From Pectobacterium punjabense (GTDB taxonomy: Bacteria; Pseudomonadota; Gammaproteobacteria; Enterobacterales; Enterobacteriaceae), in the NCBI RefSeq assembly GCF_012427845.1, contig NZ_CP038498.1, positions 1,922,001 to 1,986,000 of the forward strand: a DNA stretch of 64,000 nt. The letters are read 5' to 3'. Below, piece by piece: positions 10,281-20,319 of this stretch (its first letter is position 1; every line of letters begins with the position of its first letter). The notes beneath the pieces were generated by a model. It worked only from the letters and a program-made list of their open reading frames with translations. It made no database searches and was not told where the DNA came from. A program made the translations under genes and the position numbers.

Positions 10281-10336
10281 TTTAGGCATAGAGTTTAGGC
10301 TACATGTTGCGTCGTATGCCTATATCTATGCCTAAA
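10281..10336. repeat. 12-bp perfect inverted repeat between integrase and tRNA-Pro
   Basis: TTTAGGCATAGA at 10281-10292 is repeated inverted as TCTATGCCTAAA at 10325-10336, with shorter copies of TTTAGGC and TATGCCTA between. Placed just upstream of the truncated integrase and before the tRNA 3' end, these look like arm-type integrase sites or an autoregulatory operator. Confidence 0.6.
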
Positions 10337-10401
10337 AAGTGTGGATTATCAAATGCTTATCAACCTACTGGACTTCAGTAGACAAAACGTTGGGGGAAAT
10401 T

Positions 10402-10478
10402 TGGTCGGCACGAGAGGATTTGAACCTCCGACCCCCGACACCCCATGACGGTGCGCTACCAGGCTGCGCTACGTGCCG
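10402..10478 (-). tRNA. proL: tRNA-Pro, anticodon GGG (proL-like)
   Basis: The minus strand reads CGGCACGTAGCGCAGCCTGG at its 5' end, has ATGGGGT as anticodon loop (anticodon GGG), GGTTCAAATCC as T arm and an encoded CCA at the 3' end, 77 bases in all. It matches my recollection of E. coli proL and lies beside yejM as in E. coli. Its 3' end faces the truncated integrase, so it is the likely integration site of the lost element. Confidence 0.95.
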
Positions 10479-10556
10479 ATGCTATGGGCATTTATACTAC
10501 ATTTTCCTGACTTTATTGCAATAGTCAGATGGAACGACTGCTTTAGATTTAAGCAG

Positions 10557-12305
10557 TTAGTTAGCAATAAAGCGCCTTTCGTTCGTTAGTACCTGCAAGA
10601 GCAGAGCAAGCTGCGGTTTTTCATCATTCAGCCGATTTCCCGCCATGTCGTAAGCCCGGTAGTTGCCGTTGCTTTCCAACACGATGATCTGTTCCGGCGT
10701 CGTGATCAGTAGCGTGCCGCCGTTGCCGTTAATCAACCACGGATAGCGTCGTTGGGCAGAAAATAGGTCTTCGCCTTGTGAATAATCATCCGTGTTGTTT
10801 TTAACATGGAGTAGACGCTGCATGAGCGTAGTCATGACGTCTTTGTTGTCCGTCATTTTCGTAATGGTCTGCGCAGGCGTATTCGGCCAGTGAACAATAA
10901 GCGGCGTTTGCCATTGTGTACGTGCGAAACGGGTTGCGTTGCTGGTATTGGCATTCTGGTTTTGTGCGGTTGTCACGATGATGACGGTGTTATCCAGAAT
11001 GTTCTTTTCCTGCAAAGTGCGAATGATTTGACCAATCTGACGGTCAACATCCTGAATATTTATCCGGTTGCTTGGATCTACATCTTTGCTGGAAGCGTGT
11101 TGTGGGACGCTGCTCAACTCAACATAAGAGAACCACGGTGCTGGATTATTATCGAGATTGAGCCATTCTTGCCATTGCGTGATGATGGCGTCGCCACTTT
11201 GTTGCTGTGGCGCGGGCAAGGAGAAATCAGAAAGCAGCGCTTGGCGATAGAGCGGGCTGTTGAAGCCGTTCGATGAAAATAGCCCAAACTGATAGCCCTG
11301 CTGGCTTAATGCAGCGATTAACGCGGAAGGTTTCCGAGCACTCAGGACGCCATCCATATAGGTCGTTGAAAGGCCGTAAAATAGATTAAACAAGGCGGCA
11401 TCTGGTTGAGAACCTGAATCATAATGATCGCTGAAGCGCACATTTTCTGAGGCGAAACGCGACAGGTTCGGCATACGGCTTTGTATCGCGTCAGGCTGCG
11501 TATCGTCGATCATCACCATCAGCAGGTTATAGCCACTGCCGCTATCGCGGAAGGTGATGCTATTGAGTGGATACTCGACCGTTATCGCCTCAGGATTACC
11601 CTGCTGTGACAGTCGACGCTGGTATTCCTGCGCATCCAACAGGCCATGTTTTTCCAGAAACCGTCGTGCCGTCATCGGATAAGATAGCGGTAGATTGGCG
11701 CGCTGCATGGTAATCGGGCGATAGAAATTTGCGTCGGCCCAGATATACATCAGGTGCGACGCGAAGAACGCCGAGATGAAAACGCCCGCCAGCGGCTTGC
11801 CAAAATGACGGCGATTCAGACTGCGTAATTTTTGCCAACACCAGGTGCCAAATAGCATCTCTGCCATGAAGATCAATGGAATGCCGATAAACATCCACTG
11901 CCAGTCGCGTGCAATTTCCCCCTGTCCTGGGTTGACGACGAGTTCCCAAACGGTGCTGTTAAGATGCAGATGAAAACGGGTAAAAACCTCAACATCGACT
12001 AACAGTATTGTTAGCCCAGCCGTTGCCAGCGCCGCAGACAGGAACCGCAGCAGGCGCTGCGACATCACAATAAACGTGAGCGGGAAGATGATCAGCAGAT
12101 AGGCGGCAAAGACGATAAAACTAAAATGACCGAGCCAGCTAACCAGCGCATAAATTCGGCCGAACAGGGAGATCGGCCAATCGGCAACAAACAGGTAGCG
12201 GCTACCCAGCCCCAAGGTGAGCAAAATGTTGAATAAGGCGAACCAGTGTCCCCAACTGATCATCTGGGAGACTTTTTCGCGGTAGCGCTGACGGTTGGTT
12301 ACCAT
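10557..12305 (-). CDS. yejM: Inner membrane protein YejM/PbgA (LapC), LPS homeostasis
   Basis: 582 residues: about five N-terminal membrane helices (residues 15-190) and a large periplasmic domain with alkaline-phosphatase/sulfatase fold (from about residue 245, MVMIDDTQPDAI). In E. coli this essential protein senses LPS and, together with LapB, controls FtsH breakdown of LpxC. Diagnostic phrases are YREKVSQMISWGHWFALFN, ANFYRPITMQRANLPLSYP and DEKPQLALLLQVLTNERRFIAN. It follows yejL by 14 bases, so they form an operon, and lies beside tRNA-Pro as in E. coli. Confidence 0.95.
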   Translation of the reverse strand: MVTNRQRYREKVSQMISWGHWFALFNILLTLGLGSRYLFVADWPISLFGRIYALVSWLGHFSFIVFAAYLLIIFPLTFIVMSQRLLRFLSAALATAGLTILLVDVEVFTRFHLHLNSTVWELVVNPGQGEIARDWQWMFIGIPLIFMAEMLFGTWCWQKLRSLNRRHFGKPLAGVFISAFFASHLMYIWADANFYRPITMQRANLPLSYPMTARRFLEKHGLLDAQEYQRRLSQQGNPEAITVEYPLNSITFRDSGSGYNLLMVMIDDTQPDAIQSRMPNLSRFASENVRFSDHYDSGSQPDAALFNLFYGLSTTYMDGVLSARKPSALIAALSQQGYQFGLFSSNGFNSPLYRQALLSDFSLPAPQQQSGDAIITQWQEWLNLDNNPAPWFSYVELSSVPQHASSKDVDPSNRINIQDVDRQIGQIIRTLQEKNILDNTVIIVTTAQNQNANTSNATRFARTQWQTPLIVHWPNTPAQTITKMTDNKDVMTTLMQRLLHVKNNTDDYSQGEDLFSAQRRYPWLINGNGGTLLITTPEQIIVLESNGNYRAYDMAGNRLNDEKPQLALLLQVLTNERRFIAN

Positions 12306-12319
12306 ACGTTGGTCAAAAC

Positions 12320-12550
12320 TTAGTGAGCTTTATCGGCTTTTTTAATCGAAGCCTGTAGGGCTTCAGCGAAAGAACGCGCCAGAACCTGACGTTGCGCTGG
12401 CGCGATGCTGGTGTTAATCAGGTTCGTCACCATGTTACCGAGCACCATCAAAGCAAGATCGGTCGGGGCGTGGTGCTTTTCCAGAACATTGACCATCTCA
12501 GAGAGCAGTTGTTCAACGTGTTCGTCACTATAACGGGATGATTGTGGCAT
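12320..12550 (-). CDS. yejL: DUF1414 family protein YejL
   Basis: 76 residues, nearly the length of E. coli YejL, with the same core ([20 protein letters not shown], then [13 protein letters not shown]). Predicted helical and soluble; its function is unknown. First gene of the yejL-yejM operon, divergent from yejK across a gap of about 220 bases. Confidence 0.93.
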   Translation of the reverse strand: MPQSSRYSDEHVEQLLSEMVNVLEKHHAPTDLALMVLGNMVTNLINTSIAPAQRQVLARSFAEALQASIKKADKAH

Positions 12551-12768
12551 AAAATGGCGTATCTCAAGCAGGTAAAGTCGCTTATCTTACCGTATAGGCT
12601 TATGCTTTTCCGCACTTTTATCATTAATGCATTTTTATCACTGACGTGATTCCACCAATAACAACGAGTGTAGACGCTTAGCGCGTACAGATGTGACGGC
12701 AGCTTTATGTATTGCGGCCTGCTCGTATCAATGTTTGAATACGCGCCTTGCTAAAAGGAGAGTTTATC

Positions 12769-13779
12769 ATGAGTCTGGATATCGCCCAGATTGCCCTGCA
12801 TCAACTAATTAAACGCGACGAACAAACGCTGGAAATGGTGTTGCGTGATTCCCTGCTGTCGACTAACGCGGCAGTCGAAGAAATGATGGCGGAACTGCAT
12901 CGTGTTTACAGCGCCAAGAGTAAGGCCTACGGGCTGTTTAATGAGCAGAGCGAGCTGGCGGATGCGCTTCGCGCTTGTCGCAAAGGGGATGAGGACTTTT
13001 TGAGCTTCTCACGCGCTGCGACAGGGCGGTTGCGTGACGAACTGGCGAAGTATCCGTTTGCTGAAGGCGGTATCGTGCTGTTCTGTCAGTATCGTTATCT
13101 GGCGGTCGAATATTTATTGATATCGGTGCTTAATAGCTGCAACAGCATGCGGGTTAATGAACAGTTGGATATCAGTACCACGCATTATCTGGATATCAAT
13201 CATGCTGATATCGTTGCGCGTATCGATTTGACAGAATGGGAAACCAATCCAGAATCGACACGCTATTTGACGTTCCTCAAAGGTCGCGTTGGGCGCAAAG
13301 TATCTGACTTCTTCATGGATTTTCTGGCCGCGTCAGAAGGGCTGGACACCAAAGCACAAAACCGTGGCTTGCTGAAAGCAGTGGATGAGTATTGTGAAGA
13401 AGCCCAGTTAGATAAAAACGAGCGCCAGAATTATCGACAGCAGGTGTATAGCTACTGCAATGAACAGTTACAGTCCGGCGAGGAGATCGAGCTGGCGTCG
13501 CTGTCGCAGGAATTGCCACCGCTGGGTGAGAAAACCTTTCAGCAGTTTTCAGCCGATCAGGGGTATGAGTTGGAAGAGAGCTTCCCTGCCGATCGTGGAA
13601 CGCTGCGCCAATTGACTAAATTTGCGGGCAGCGGCGGCGGTATTAGCCTGAATTTTGATGCGTTACTACTCGGCGAGCGGATTTTCTGGGACCCCGCGAC
13701 GGATACGTTGACGATTAAAGGCACACCGCCGAATCTGCGCGATCAATTACAGCGCCGAACGAGTGGCGGTAAGTCGTAG
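12769..13779 (+). CDS. yejK: Nucleoid-associated protein YejK (NdpA)
   Basis: 336 residues. The start [19 protein letters not shown] and the blocks [20 protein letters not shown] and [20 protein letters not shown] are nearly those of E. coli YejK, found on the nucleoid; it binds nucleic acid and its exact role is open. An in-frame TTG at 12748 exists, but AAGGAG at 12755-12760 lies at proper distance from the ATG at 12769. A strong hairpin follows the stop. Confidence 0.94.
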   Translation: MSLDIAQIALHQLIKRDEQTLEMVLRDSLLSTNAAVEEMMAELHRVYSAKSKAYGLFNEQSELADALRACRKGDEDFLSFSRAATGRLRDELAKYPFAEGGIVLFCQYRYLAVEYLLISVLNSCNSMRVNEQLDISTTHYLDINHADIVARIDLTEWETNPESTRYLTFLKGRVGRKVSDFFMDFLAASEGLDTKAQNRGLLKAVDEYCEEAQLDKNERQNYRQQVYSYCNEQLQSGEEIELASLSQELPPLGEKTFQQFSADQGYELEESFPADRGTLRQLTKFAGSGGGISLNFDALLLGERIFWDPATDTLTIKGTPPNLRDQLQRRTSGGKS

Positions 13780-13799
13780 AAATAGCGTCAAAAGACGGC

Positions 13800-13835
13800 G
13801 CTGCCCCTTTCTTATCGTCATAAGAAAGGGGCAGC
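13800..13835. terminator. Perfect 16-bp hairpin between convergent genes
   Basis: The arms GCTGCCCCTTTCTTAT and ATAAGAAAGGGGCAGC pair without mismatch around a CGTC loop. It sits between the stops of yejK and the DUF1624 gene. There is no T run next to the stem on either side, so termination is inferred from position. Confidence 0.6.
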
Positions 13836-13853
13836 AACGGATAACAATAACAG

Positions 13854-15002
13854 TTAGAAATATTTCAGCCAGCGGATGTCTCTGCGACGGGCTTTCAAGC
13901 GTGCAAACGCCCGAACGGGTGAAAACAGCACGGCCATCAACAGCAGAGTACACGCCCACAGTTGCCAGACGGCGGAAAAGCCGAACCACGCCCCCTGATT
14001 TTTCCCCCAGATTGCTAACGCGGTTAAATACATACCTTTTAAAACATACAGATGCAGTAGGTAGAAAAACATCGGCGCCGCGCCGAAGCTTGCTAACATA
14101 ACAAGCCAACGCTTTTGCTGCTGACGTTCAAACACCGCAAGCAGGCACAATCCAATAGCGAGCGTCAGGCAGAGGAACAGCAGCGACGGTGGATATTTCG
14201 TGATGTTGAAATAGCTCATCAGTGTCTGCGCGATGGTTTCACCCTGTTGCCAAGGTTTATCGCCGTACAGATTGATGCTGCGCAGCACGAAGAACAGCGT
14301 TAGTGTGATGCCTGCCAGAACGAGCAGGGCTTTTTGGCGCTGAAGCGGAAAGACATCTTTCCGGTATAGCGCGCCAGCCGCGTAGCCAAGCGAAATGACG
14401 CCAATCCAGGGGAGTATTGGATATGAGGTTCGCATACGCAATGTTTCGCCGATTTCTATCCAACCGCGATCGTGCAGAATCGCCCAGGGAATTGACCACA
14501 TGGAGCCTGCGGAAGCATGCAAAGGGTCAAGTAGGTTATGTCCGCCCACGATAACGATGCCGAGCATGAAAACCAGCCCGGCAGGTAACCAAATCAGCGC
14601 GCTGAGGGCAAGCATGCTCATGCCAATGGCCCAGATAACCTGTAAGTAGATAACCTGTGGCGGGAATTGAAACGTCCATGCGAAATTGATTAGCGTGATC
14701 TCAAGAACAATCAGAATTAAGCCGCGCTGGAACAGAAAGAGGGCCGTTTGCCGACGATCTTGTCCTTTCTGATGATAAAGCGCCGCTGAAAGGCCAGTTA
14801 AAAAGACAAACACGGGGGCGCATAGGTGAGCCAGCGTGCGGTTGATAAATAGCATGGGATCGGTGCTGGTGACATCAATAGGGTCGGCGAGCTGGAGGTG
14901 CAGATAAAAGGTTTCCCGCACATGGTCTAGTAGCATGAGTACCATCACCAGACCGCGCAGGGCATCGATAGCGATAAGCCGCTGAGATATCTCTCGAGAC
15001 AT
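13854..15002 (-). CDS. DUF1624 family multi-pass membrane protein (HGSNAT-like)
   Basis: About 382 residues with roughly ten membrane segments. The N terminus (RLIAIDALRGLVMVLMLLDHVRETFY) is the signature of the DUF1624/HGSNAT catalytic-domain group, related to membrane O-acyltransferases: Asp and His of ALRG...LDH type lie in the first helix. The FVFLTGLSAALY and PMFFYLLHLYVLKG segments also fit. The substrate is unknown. AGGA stands eight bases before the ATG at 15002; a GTG two codons upstream is too close to it. Lies between yejK and rplY, where it is not found in the E. coli order. Confidence 0.75.
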   Translation of the reverse strand: MSREISQRLIAIDALRGLVMVLMLLDHVRETFYLHLQLADPIDVTSTDPMLFINRTLAHLCAPVFVFLTGLSAALYHQKGQDRRQTALFLFQRGLILIVLEITLINFAWTFQFPPQVIYLQVIWAIGMSMLALSALIWLPAGLVFMLGIVIVGGHNLLDPLHASAGSMWSIPWAILHDRGWIEIGETLRMRTSYPILPWIGVISLGYAAGALYRKDVFPLQRQKALLVLAGITLTLFFVLRSINLYGDKPWQQGETIAQTLMSYFNITKYPPSLLFLCLTLAIGLCLLAVFERQQQKRWLVMLASFGAAPMFFYLLHLYVLKGMYLTALAIWGKNQGAWFGFSAVWQLWACTLLLMAVLFSPVRAFARLKARRRDIRWLKYF

Positions 15003-15033
15003 GTTCACATTCCTTTGTGAATGAATAAATTTT

Positions 15034-15062
15034 TATAAAAAAAACGCCGCATAAGCGGCGTT
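15034..15062 (-). terminator. Rho-independent terminator of rplY
   Basis: Eight-base stem AACGCCGC / GCGGCGTT with a four-base loop; on the minus strand it is followed by an eight-base T run, just after the rplY stop. Confidence 0.9.
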
Positions 15063-15102
15063 CTTCTTTTTCCGGCGTCCCGGAAAACGACTTCAGCGCA
15101 AA

Positions 15103-15387
15103 CTAAACGCGAACGAAGTCGATATGAGTCAGTTTAGGCTTGTAAACGTGACGTTGTACAGCCTGAACTTTAACTTGCACTTCTTTGCCATCGATAGACA
15201 GGATCAGTGTTTCACCGTAGAAGCCATCTTTAACTTCTTGGTTTTTCACTGAGTCGTGATCCAGTTCGATAGATACTGGTGCTTCTGAACCACCGTAAAC
15301 GATGGCTGGGAATTTACCAGCGGAACGCAGGCGGCGGCTCGCACCCTTACCCTGACCTTGACGTGCTTCTGCTTTGATAGTAATCAT
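15103..15387 (-). CDS. rplY: 50S ribosomal protein L25
   Basis: 94 residues, the short single-domain form of L25 found in enterobacteria, which binds 5S r[24 protein letters not shown] and the closing [12 protein letters not shown] are characteristic. Next to radD as in E. coli, with an ERIC repeat inserted between the two. It ends at a strong terminator. Confidence 0.97.
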   Translation of the reverse strand: MITIKAEARQGQGKGASRRLRSAGKFPAIVYGGSEAPVSIELDHDSVKNQEVKDGFYGETLILSIDGKEVQVKVQAVQRHVYKPKLTHIDFVRV

Positions 15388-15518
15388 TTTCTTCTCTACT
15401 TATATAAAGTAATCCTGCTACAGGCGACCCAGCAGCAGGTTGGGGTATTCAGCTTCTGCGAACAAAAGCGGGCTAAATTCTAGCGGAATATGGCTTCGTG
15501 GGCAAATGAATCCCAACA

Positions 15519-15792
15519 TTACTCGTCATACTTCAAGTTTCATGTGCGTTGGCAGCATTACTCGGCACACTGGCGTGTACCTCGCCCCGTTGGGGCCGCT
15601 GCAAGCAGCGTTCAAACTTGCCTCTGGCAGGTTTGTCAGTCACCCGAATCACTTACCTGAGTAAGCTCATTGGGATTAAATGAGAGACATCCTGTCTCTC
15701 ACTGGAGGCCAGCCGTTGGCTGGTCAAATTCGTTCCCGACGAATTTGTCCCTCACTTGCCGCCTGCCTGAAACTCGAATTATTTAGAGTATA
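15519..15792. repeat. ERIC-type repeat with two hairpin-block insertions (copy 1)
   Basis: About 274 bases. The ends form an imperfect terminal inverted repeat (ACTCGTCATACTTCAAGTTT on the left, AAACTCGAATTATTTAGAGT on the right) and the centre carries CACCCGAATCACTTAC followed by GTAAGCTCATTGGGAT, the core recognised by classical ERIC primers. A canonical ERIC is about 127 bases; here one insert at about 15552-15637 and another at about 15681-15750 consist of consecutive short hairpins. It lies between radD and rplY. Confidence 0.85.
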
Positions 15793-15794
15793 CA

Positions 15795-17555
15795 TTAGCC
15801 GCGGAGTTCGTTGGCGCGGCGAAAGCGCCCCTGATAATCAAAGATCTTTTCGCGTATTTGCCAGAATTTTCCGTTTTTACGCGCGACGACAAAGTCGGGC
15901 GCACGTAATAATTTCTGTTGTGCAACGACGTCAGCGGCATTTTGCCAGCTAAACGGCGTTCCCGGTGCGCGTTGGTGAACGCGTAAGAACTGTTGCAGGA
16001 AAACGTGGCGTTGCGCGGTAGAATGCAGACGAAAACGTTCGCTCACTTCCGCACCGTCCTCATCGTGGTAGAGGATTTTCAGCCATTCTCCTTTTGCGTC
16101 TTGTCCCTGTTCAAAACTCATGCCACTACAGCGCAAAACCAGCGCATCTTTCAGCTTCAGCGCCGCTTTCAGCATGTCGTCGGGATCGACTAACACCTCG
16201 TCACACTGGTGACAGCGCCGCGCCGCGATATCATTCTCCGCTCCGCAGTGCGGACAAACTTTAAACCGAAACCGAAAATCACACTGTTGGCGTTGGCCAC
16301 TTTCTGCTATTTCCCAACCCTGACAGCGGCGGCCATAGTGTTCGATGATATCGCCATCGGGAGTGGTTTTTCCCCAGAACAGATTGGCAAAACCACATTC
16401 AGGGCAGAAAACTTGCACTGGCTGGCTGCCAGCATGCGGTTTGCTGTTGCCGACTTCTGGCGTATAGAGATCGTGCGGGTTACCCGCGTAATCCAGTATC
16501 AGGCAGTCCGTTTTTCCCGGATATAAACGTAAACCACGCCCGACGATTTGCTGATACAGGCTGACGGATTCTGTTGGCCGAAGGATAGCAATAAGGTCGA
16601 CATGCGGGGCGTCAAACCCGGTCGTTAGCACCGCCACGTTGACCAGATAGCGCAGCGACTGCTGTTTAAAGGCATCAATCAGCGCATCTCGCTCGGCCGC
16701 TGGGGTATCGGCGCTAACCAGTGCAGCCTGTCCGGCCGGTAGCAAGGTCGTAATTTCTTTGGCATGTTCGACGGTGGACGCAAAAATCATCACGCCGCGC
16801 CGCGTTTGCGCATAATCGATGACCTGGCTGATGATGTGTGGCGTAATGCGCTGCTGACGTTTGAGTTCGAGGTTCAGGTCGGCTTCGCTGAATATCCCGC
16901 TGCTGCGGGCGACGAGCTTACTGAAATCATATTGCACCACTGGCATATCCAGTCGATCAGGCGGCACCAGAAAGCCATGCTTGATCATATAACGCAGCGG
17001 CAGCTCATAGATGCAGTCGCGGAACAAACTGCGTTCGTCGCCACGGATCATGCCGTGATAGTGATACTGATATATCCAGCCTTTGCCAAGCCGATAGGGC
17101 GTCGCCGTTAAGCCGAGCAATCGCAGCTGTGGGTTAGTCTTTTGCAGATGCTGGATGATTTGTTGATATTGGCTGTTATCGTCGTCGCTGATGCGGTGGC
17201 ATTCATCAATGATCAACAGTGAGAACGCATTATCAAACTGGTTGAGATTACGGGCAACGGACTGCACGCTGCCAAAGACCACTTTTCCCTGACTCTCTCG
17301 CTGTTGCAGCCCTGCCGCGAAGATATCCGCTTCCAAATCCCAGGCGCAGTATTTAGCGTGATTTTGCGCCACCAGTTCTTTAACGTGTGCGAGCACCAAA
17401 ACACGGCCGCGTGCAAGCCGTGCCAGTTCGGCGATGACCAGGCTCTTCCCTGCGCCAGTAGGCAAAACGATAACAGCCGGTTGGGTATGGCGGCGAAAAT
17501 AGTCGAGCGTGGCGGAAACAGCCTCACGCTGGTAAGGCCGTAGTGTAAATGACAT
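15795..17555 (-). CDS. radD: Superfamily 2 helicase-like DNA repair protein RadD (YejH)
   Basis: 586 residues. Motif I LPTGAGKS (about residue 35), motif II DECH, motif III GLTATP and motif [10 protein letters not shown] show a DEAD/DEAH-box ATPase. The C-terminal third has paired cysteines ([31 protein letters not shown]) forming a zinc-binding module. In E. coli RadD acts with RecA in recombinational repair of double-strand breaks and crosslinks. Colinear with E. coli. The yecH-like gene ends only two bases upstream of its start codon, so the two are probably cotranscribed. Confidence 0.95.
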   Translation of the reverse strand: MSFTLRPYQREAVSATLDYFRRHTQPAVIVLPTGAGKSLVIAELARLARGRVLVLAHVKELVAQNHAKYCAWDLEADIFAAGLQQRESQGKVVFGSVQSVARNLNQFDNAFSLLIIDECHRISDDDNSQYQQIIQHLQKTNPQLRLLGLTATPYRLGKGWIYQYHYHGMIRGDERSLFRDCIYELPLRYMIKHGFLVPPDRLDMPVVQYDFSKLVARSSGIFSEADLNLELKRQQRITPHIISQVIDYAQTRRGVMIFASTVEHAKEITTLLPAGQAALVSADTPAAERDALIDAFKQQSLRYLVNVAVLTTGFDAPHVDLIAILRPTESVSLYQQIVGRGLRLYPGKTDCLILDYAGNPHDLYTPEVGNSKPHAGSQPVQVFCPECGFANLFWGKTTPDGDIIEHYGRRCQGWEIAESGQRQQCDFRFRFKVCPHCGAENDIAARRCHQCDEVLVDPDDMLKAALKLKDALVLRCSGMSFEQGQDAKGEWLKILYHDEDGAEVSERFRLHSTAQRHVFLQQFLRVHQRAPGTPFSWQNAADVVAQQKLLRAPDFVVARKNGKFWQIREKIFDYQGRFRRANELRG

Positions 17556-17557
17556 CG

Positions 17558-17797
17558 CTAGTGCTGGCAGATTTTACTGGCGCTGGTAGTGAACCCAGCA
17601 TCCTGCGGGATAAACTTTCCGCGTTCAGACAGAAATTGCACCAACATTGACGCCGTCATGTTTTCGGCGGAACAGGTATGAAAACGCGCTGCGCTGCCGA
17701 AACGGGTTTCTATGGTGCTAATTAACTGTTCGGTGGTAAATGATTCACCAGACGCGAGCATCATTTGCAAAACTTCATGACCATGAATAGATGACAT
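17558..17797 (-). CDS. yecH: YecH family metal-binding protein (DUF2492)
   Basis: 79 residues, same length as E. coli Yec[23 protein letters not shown] and the final SKICQH contain the conserved His and Cys residues believed to bind metal. The gene lies two bases before radD on the same strand, a placement different from E. coli. Function unknown. Confidence 0.88.
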   Translation of the reverse strand: MSSIHGHEVLQMMLASGESFTTEQLISTIETRFGSAARFHTCSAENMTASMLVQFLSERGKFIPQDAGFTTSASKICQH

Positions 17798-18010
17798 AGT
17801 GTTGTCCTTAAAATGTAAGAAATTGTCCCTATTATGCCTGTTGATAATACCTAGTGCGAGGGATGCGCAGCCTGAATACGGGCTAAAAAGAGCGGTCCAC
17901 CGACGGTGAATTGCAGGACGAGCGGGAAAAGCCTCGTTATACTATCCTCTCACAATTCAGGGCCTCACGATTTGAGTCAGGCAGTTATTTGAGATAGGTA
18001 GTCAGTGTTA

Positions 18011-18706
18011 ATGCGATTGGACAAATTTTTATCCCAACAGTTGGAAATTAGCCGTTCACTGGTGGCGCGTGAGCTCCACGCACAGCGCGTTACCGTCGAT
18101 GGTGAAGTGGTAAAAAGCGGCGCATTCAAGTTATCCCCGGAGCATAACGTTGAATTTGATGGAAACCCACTGAAACAGCAGAATGGCCCACGTTATTTCA
18201 TGTTGAATAAGCCTCAAGGCTACGTTTGTTCAACGGACGATCCCGATCATCCGACCATTCTGTATTTTATGGATGTGCCCGTGGCGTACAAACTGCATGC
18301 GGCAGGGCGGCTGGATATCGATACCACGGGGTTGGTGCTGTTAACTGACGATGGTCAATGGTCGCATCGTATTACTTCGCCTAAACATGAGTGTGAAAAA
18401 ACCTATCTGGTGACGCTGGAGCAGCCGCTGGCCGAGGATACTGCCGCACAATTTACGACGGGCGTGCAGTTGCATAGCGAAAAGAATCTCACTAAGCCCG
18501 CTACGCTAGAGAAGATAACGGATCACGTCGTGCGGTTGACGATTAGTGAAGGCCGGTATCATCAGGTGAAAAGGATGTTTGCTGCGGTGGGGAATCGCGT
18601 TGTGGAACTGCATCGCGAGCGTATTGGCGGCATTTCTCTGGATAGTGAACTGGAACCGGGAGAATACCGCGAATTAAGTGCTGAAGAGGTAGCCAGCGTA
18701 AAATAA
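18011..18706 (+). CDS. rsuA: 16S rRNA pseudouridine(516) synthase RsuA
   Basis: 231 residues with an N-terminal S4 RNA-binding domain ([17 protein letters not shown]) and a C-terminal pseudouridine synthase domain. The catalytic Asp is in [34 protein letters not shown] and [16 protein letters not shown] are family motifs. It converts U516 of 16S rRNA to pseudouridine. The ATG at 18011 gives the same N terminus as E. coli; a GTG at 18005 is also possible and lies nearer to AGGT. Followed by bcr, as in E. coli. Confidence 0.94.
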   Translation: MRLDKFLSQQLEISRSLVARELHAQRVTVDGEVVKSGAFKLSPEHNVEFDGNPLKQQNGPRYFMLNKPQGYVCSTDDPDHPTILYFMDVPVAYKLHAAGRLDIDTTGLVLLTDDGQWSHRITSPKHECEKTYLVTLEQPLAEDTAAQFTTGVQLHSEKNLTKPATLEKITDHVVRLTISEGRYHQVKRMFAAVGNRVVELHRERIGGISLDSELEPGEYRELSAEEVASVK

Positions 18707-18746
18707 GCGTATTCAGAACGACCTTCTTTCTTATCTGGAGTTATTA

Positions 18747-19937
18747 GTGCAATTACGCCGACCTTCTCATCTCGGGCTGATTTTTATTCTTGGCCTGATT
18801 TCGATGCTAACGCCGTTAGCTATCGATATGTATTTACCGGCGTTGCCGACCATTGCTAACGAGTTTGGCGTGGGGGATGGGCATGTCCAAATGACGCTCA
18901 GCACCTATGTGCTGGGCTTTGCTATTGGTCAGATGTTTTACGGGCCGATGGCGGATAGCCTGGGACGTAAGCCTGTGATTCTCGGTGGCACGCTGGTTTT
19001 TGCGTTCGCTGGTGTAGCCTGTGCGCTGGCGCAAACGGTGGAGCAACTGATCTACATGCGTTTCCTGCATGGGGTTTCCGCCGCGGCGTCTGCGGTCGTT
19101 ATTAATGCGCTGATGCGCGATATGTTCTCGCGGGATGATTTCTCCCGCATGATGTCATTCGTTGTGTTGGTGATGACCGTTGCCCCCTTAATCGCTCCGA
19201 TTGCCGGTGGGTGGCTGTTGCTGTGGTTTAGCTGGCATTCCATTTTTTGGGCGATCTCTGGCGCGGCTTTTCTCGCATCAGCGCTGATCTTCTTTTTTAT
19301 CAAAGAAACGTTACCGCCTGCGAAACAGCAGAAATTTCATCTCCGCACCACCATCGGGAATTTTACCATCCTGTTTCGCCACAAGCGGGTATTTAGCTAT
19401 ATGGTGGCGAGTGGGCTGTCGTTTTGCGGCATGTTCTCTTTCCTGAGTGCCGGACCGTTTGTGTATATCAATCTGTATGGCGTTTCTCCTCAGAATTTTG
19501 GCTATTACTTTGCCCTGAACGTCGTTTTTCTGTTTGTAGTGACGCTGTTTAACAGCCGTAATGTTCGACGGTTGGGGGCTATGGCGATGTTCCGCACGGG
19601 GCTGGTCATTCAGTTTGCGATGGGGATATGGCTGGTGATTGTCTGCCTGTTCGACCTTGGCTTCTTACCGCTAGTGTTTGGTGTCGCGCTGTTTGTTGGC
19701 TGCATTGCGATGGTGGCGTCGAACGCGATGGCGGTCATTCTTGATGACTTCCCTCATATGGCAGGGACGGCATCATCGTTGGCTGGCACACTACGCTTTG
19801 GTCTTGGCGCGATCGTGGGGGTTATCCTCTCACTGGCTTCATTTAACAGCGCCTGGCCGATGGTGTTATCGATGGCACTTTGTTCTATCGGTGCATTTCT
19901 GCTGTATCTGTACGCACACCGTTCCGCTTCGTCCTGA
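18747..19937 (+). CDS. bcr: Bcr-type multidrug MFS exporter
   Basis: 396 residues, about twelve membrane spans, Bcr/CflA subfamily of drug:H+ antiporters. [38 protein letters not shown] and [20 protein letters not shown] are diagnostic. The E. coli homologue exports bicyclomycin and sulfonamides. The start is GTG at 18747 with CTGGAG six bases upstream. Adjacent to rsuA and probably cotranscribed (40-base gap). Confidence 0.92.
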   Translation: MQLRRPSHLGLIFILGLISMLTPLAIDMYLPALPTIANEFGVGDGHVQMTLSTYVLGFAIGQMFYGPMADSLGRKPVILGGTLVFAFAGVACALAQTVEQLIYMRFLHGVSAAASAVVINALMRDMFSRDDFSRMMSFVVLVMTVAPLIAPIAGGWLLLWFSWHSIFWAISGAAFLASALIFFFIKETLPPAKQQKFHLRTTIGNFTILFRHKRVFSYMVASGLSFCGMFSFLSAGPFVYINLYGVSPQNFGYYFALNVVFLFVVTLFNSRNVRRLGAMAMFRTGLVIQFAMGIWLVIVCLFDLGFLPLVFGVALFVGCIAMVASNAMAVILDDFPHMAGTASSLAGTLRFGLGAIVGVILSLASFNSAWPMVLSMALCSIGAFLLYLYAHRSASS

Positions 19938-19950
19938 TTTTTCCCTTCTC

Positions 19951-19983
19951 TTCAGGTGCAGGTAAGGTATTCCTGCACCTGAA
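19951..19983 (+). terminator. Hairpin after bcr
   Basis: Perfect twelve-base stem TTCAGGTGCAGG / CCTGCACCTGAA, followed by a T-rich stretch (TGTGTTCTTC), 13 bases after the bcr stop. Confidence 0.7.
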
Positions 19984-20319
19984 TGTGTTCTTCTATTCTT
20001 GGTTTTCCTTCTGACGACGATAGTCTGGCATTCCCTTTTGTTTTGGTAATGTAAAATACTTGACCCAAAAGTGAACAAATAGGCCAAAAAGGGTTGAGAT
20101 ATTAAGTGGAAAAGGTTACATATAGCCGGAAAAGAAGAGCAATTCGTGATCGGTTTGGCATTAATAGCGCTTGCAATCAGGCTTGTGAGCCACTAGCACG
20201 ATATTTAAAACGTGTATTTGTTGTTTTTTTGTTCATCAAAAGTGGCGGAAAATGGTGTGAACACGCTACTATGATAAATATGTTACTATTTTGTGAATTA
20301 TTACCTGAGGGAAACAGTA
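19984..20319. other. Intergenic region between bcr and yejG
   Basis: About 335 bases, AT-rich. An ORF at 20106-20402 overlaps yejG in another frame and has no family resemblance; I treat it as chance. The stretch probably holds the yejG promoter. Confidence 0.3.

Noticed and set aside
15519..15792. CRISPR-like or phage att repeat
   Set aside because: The repeats are inverted arms and hairpins with an ERIC core, not evenly spaced direct repeats, and no cas genes are near.
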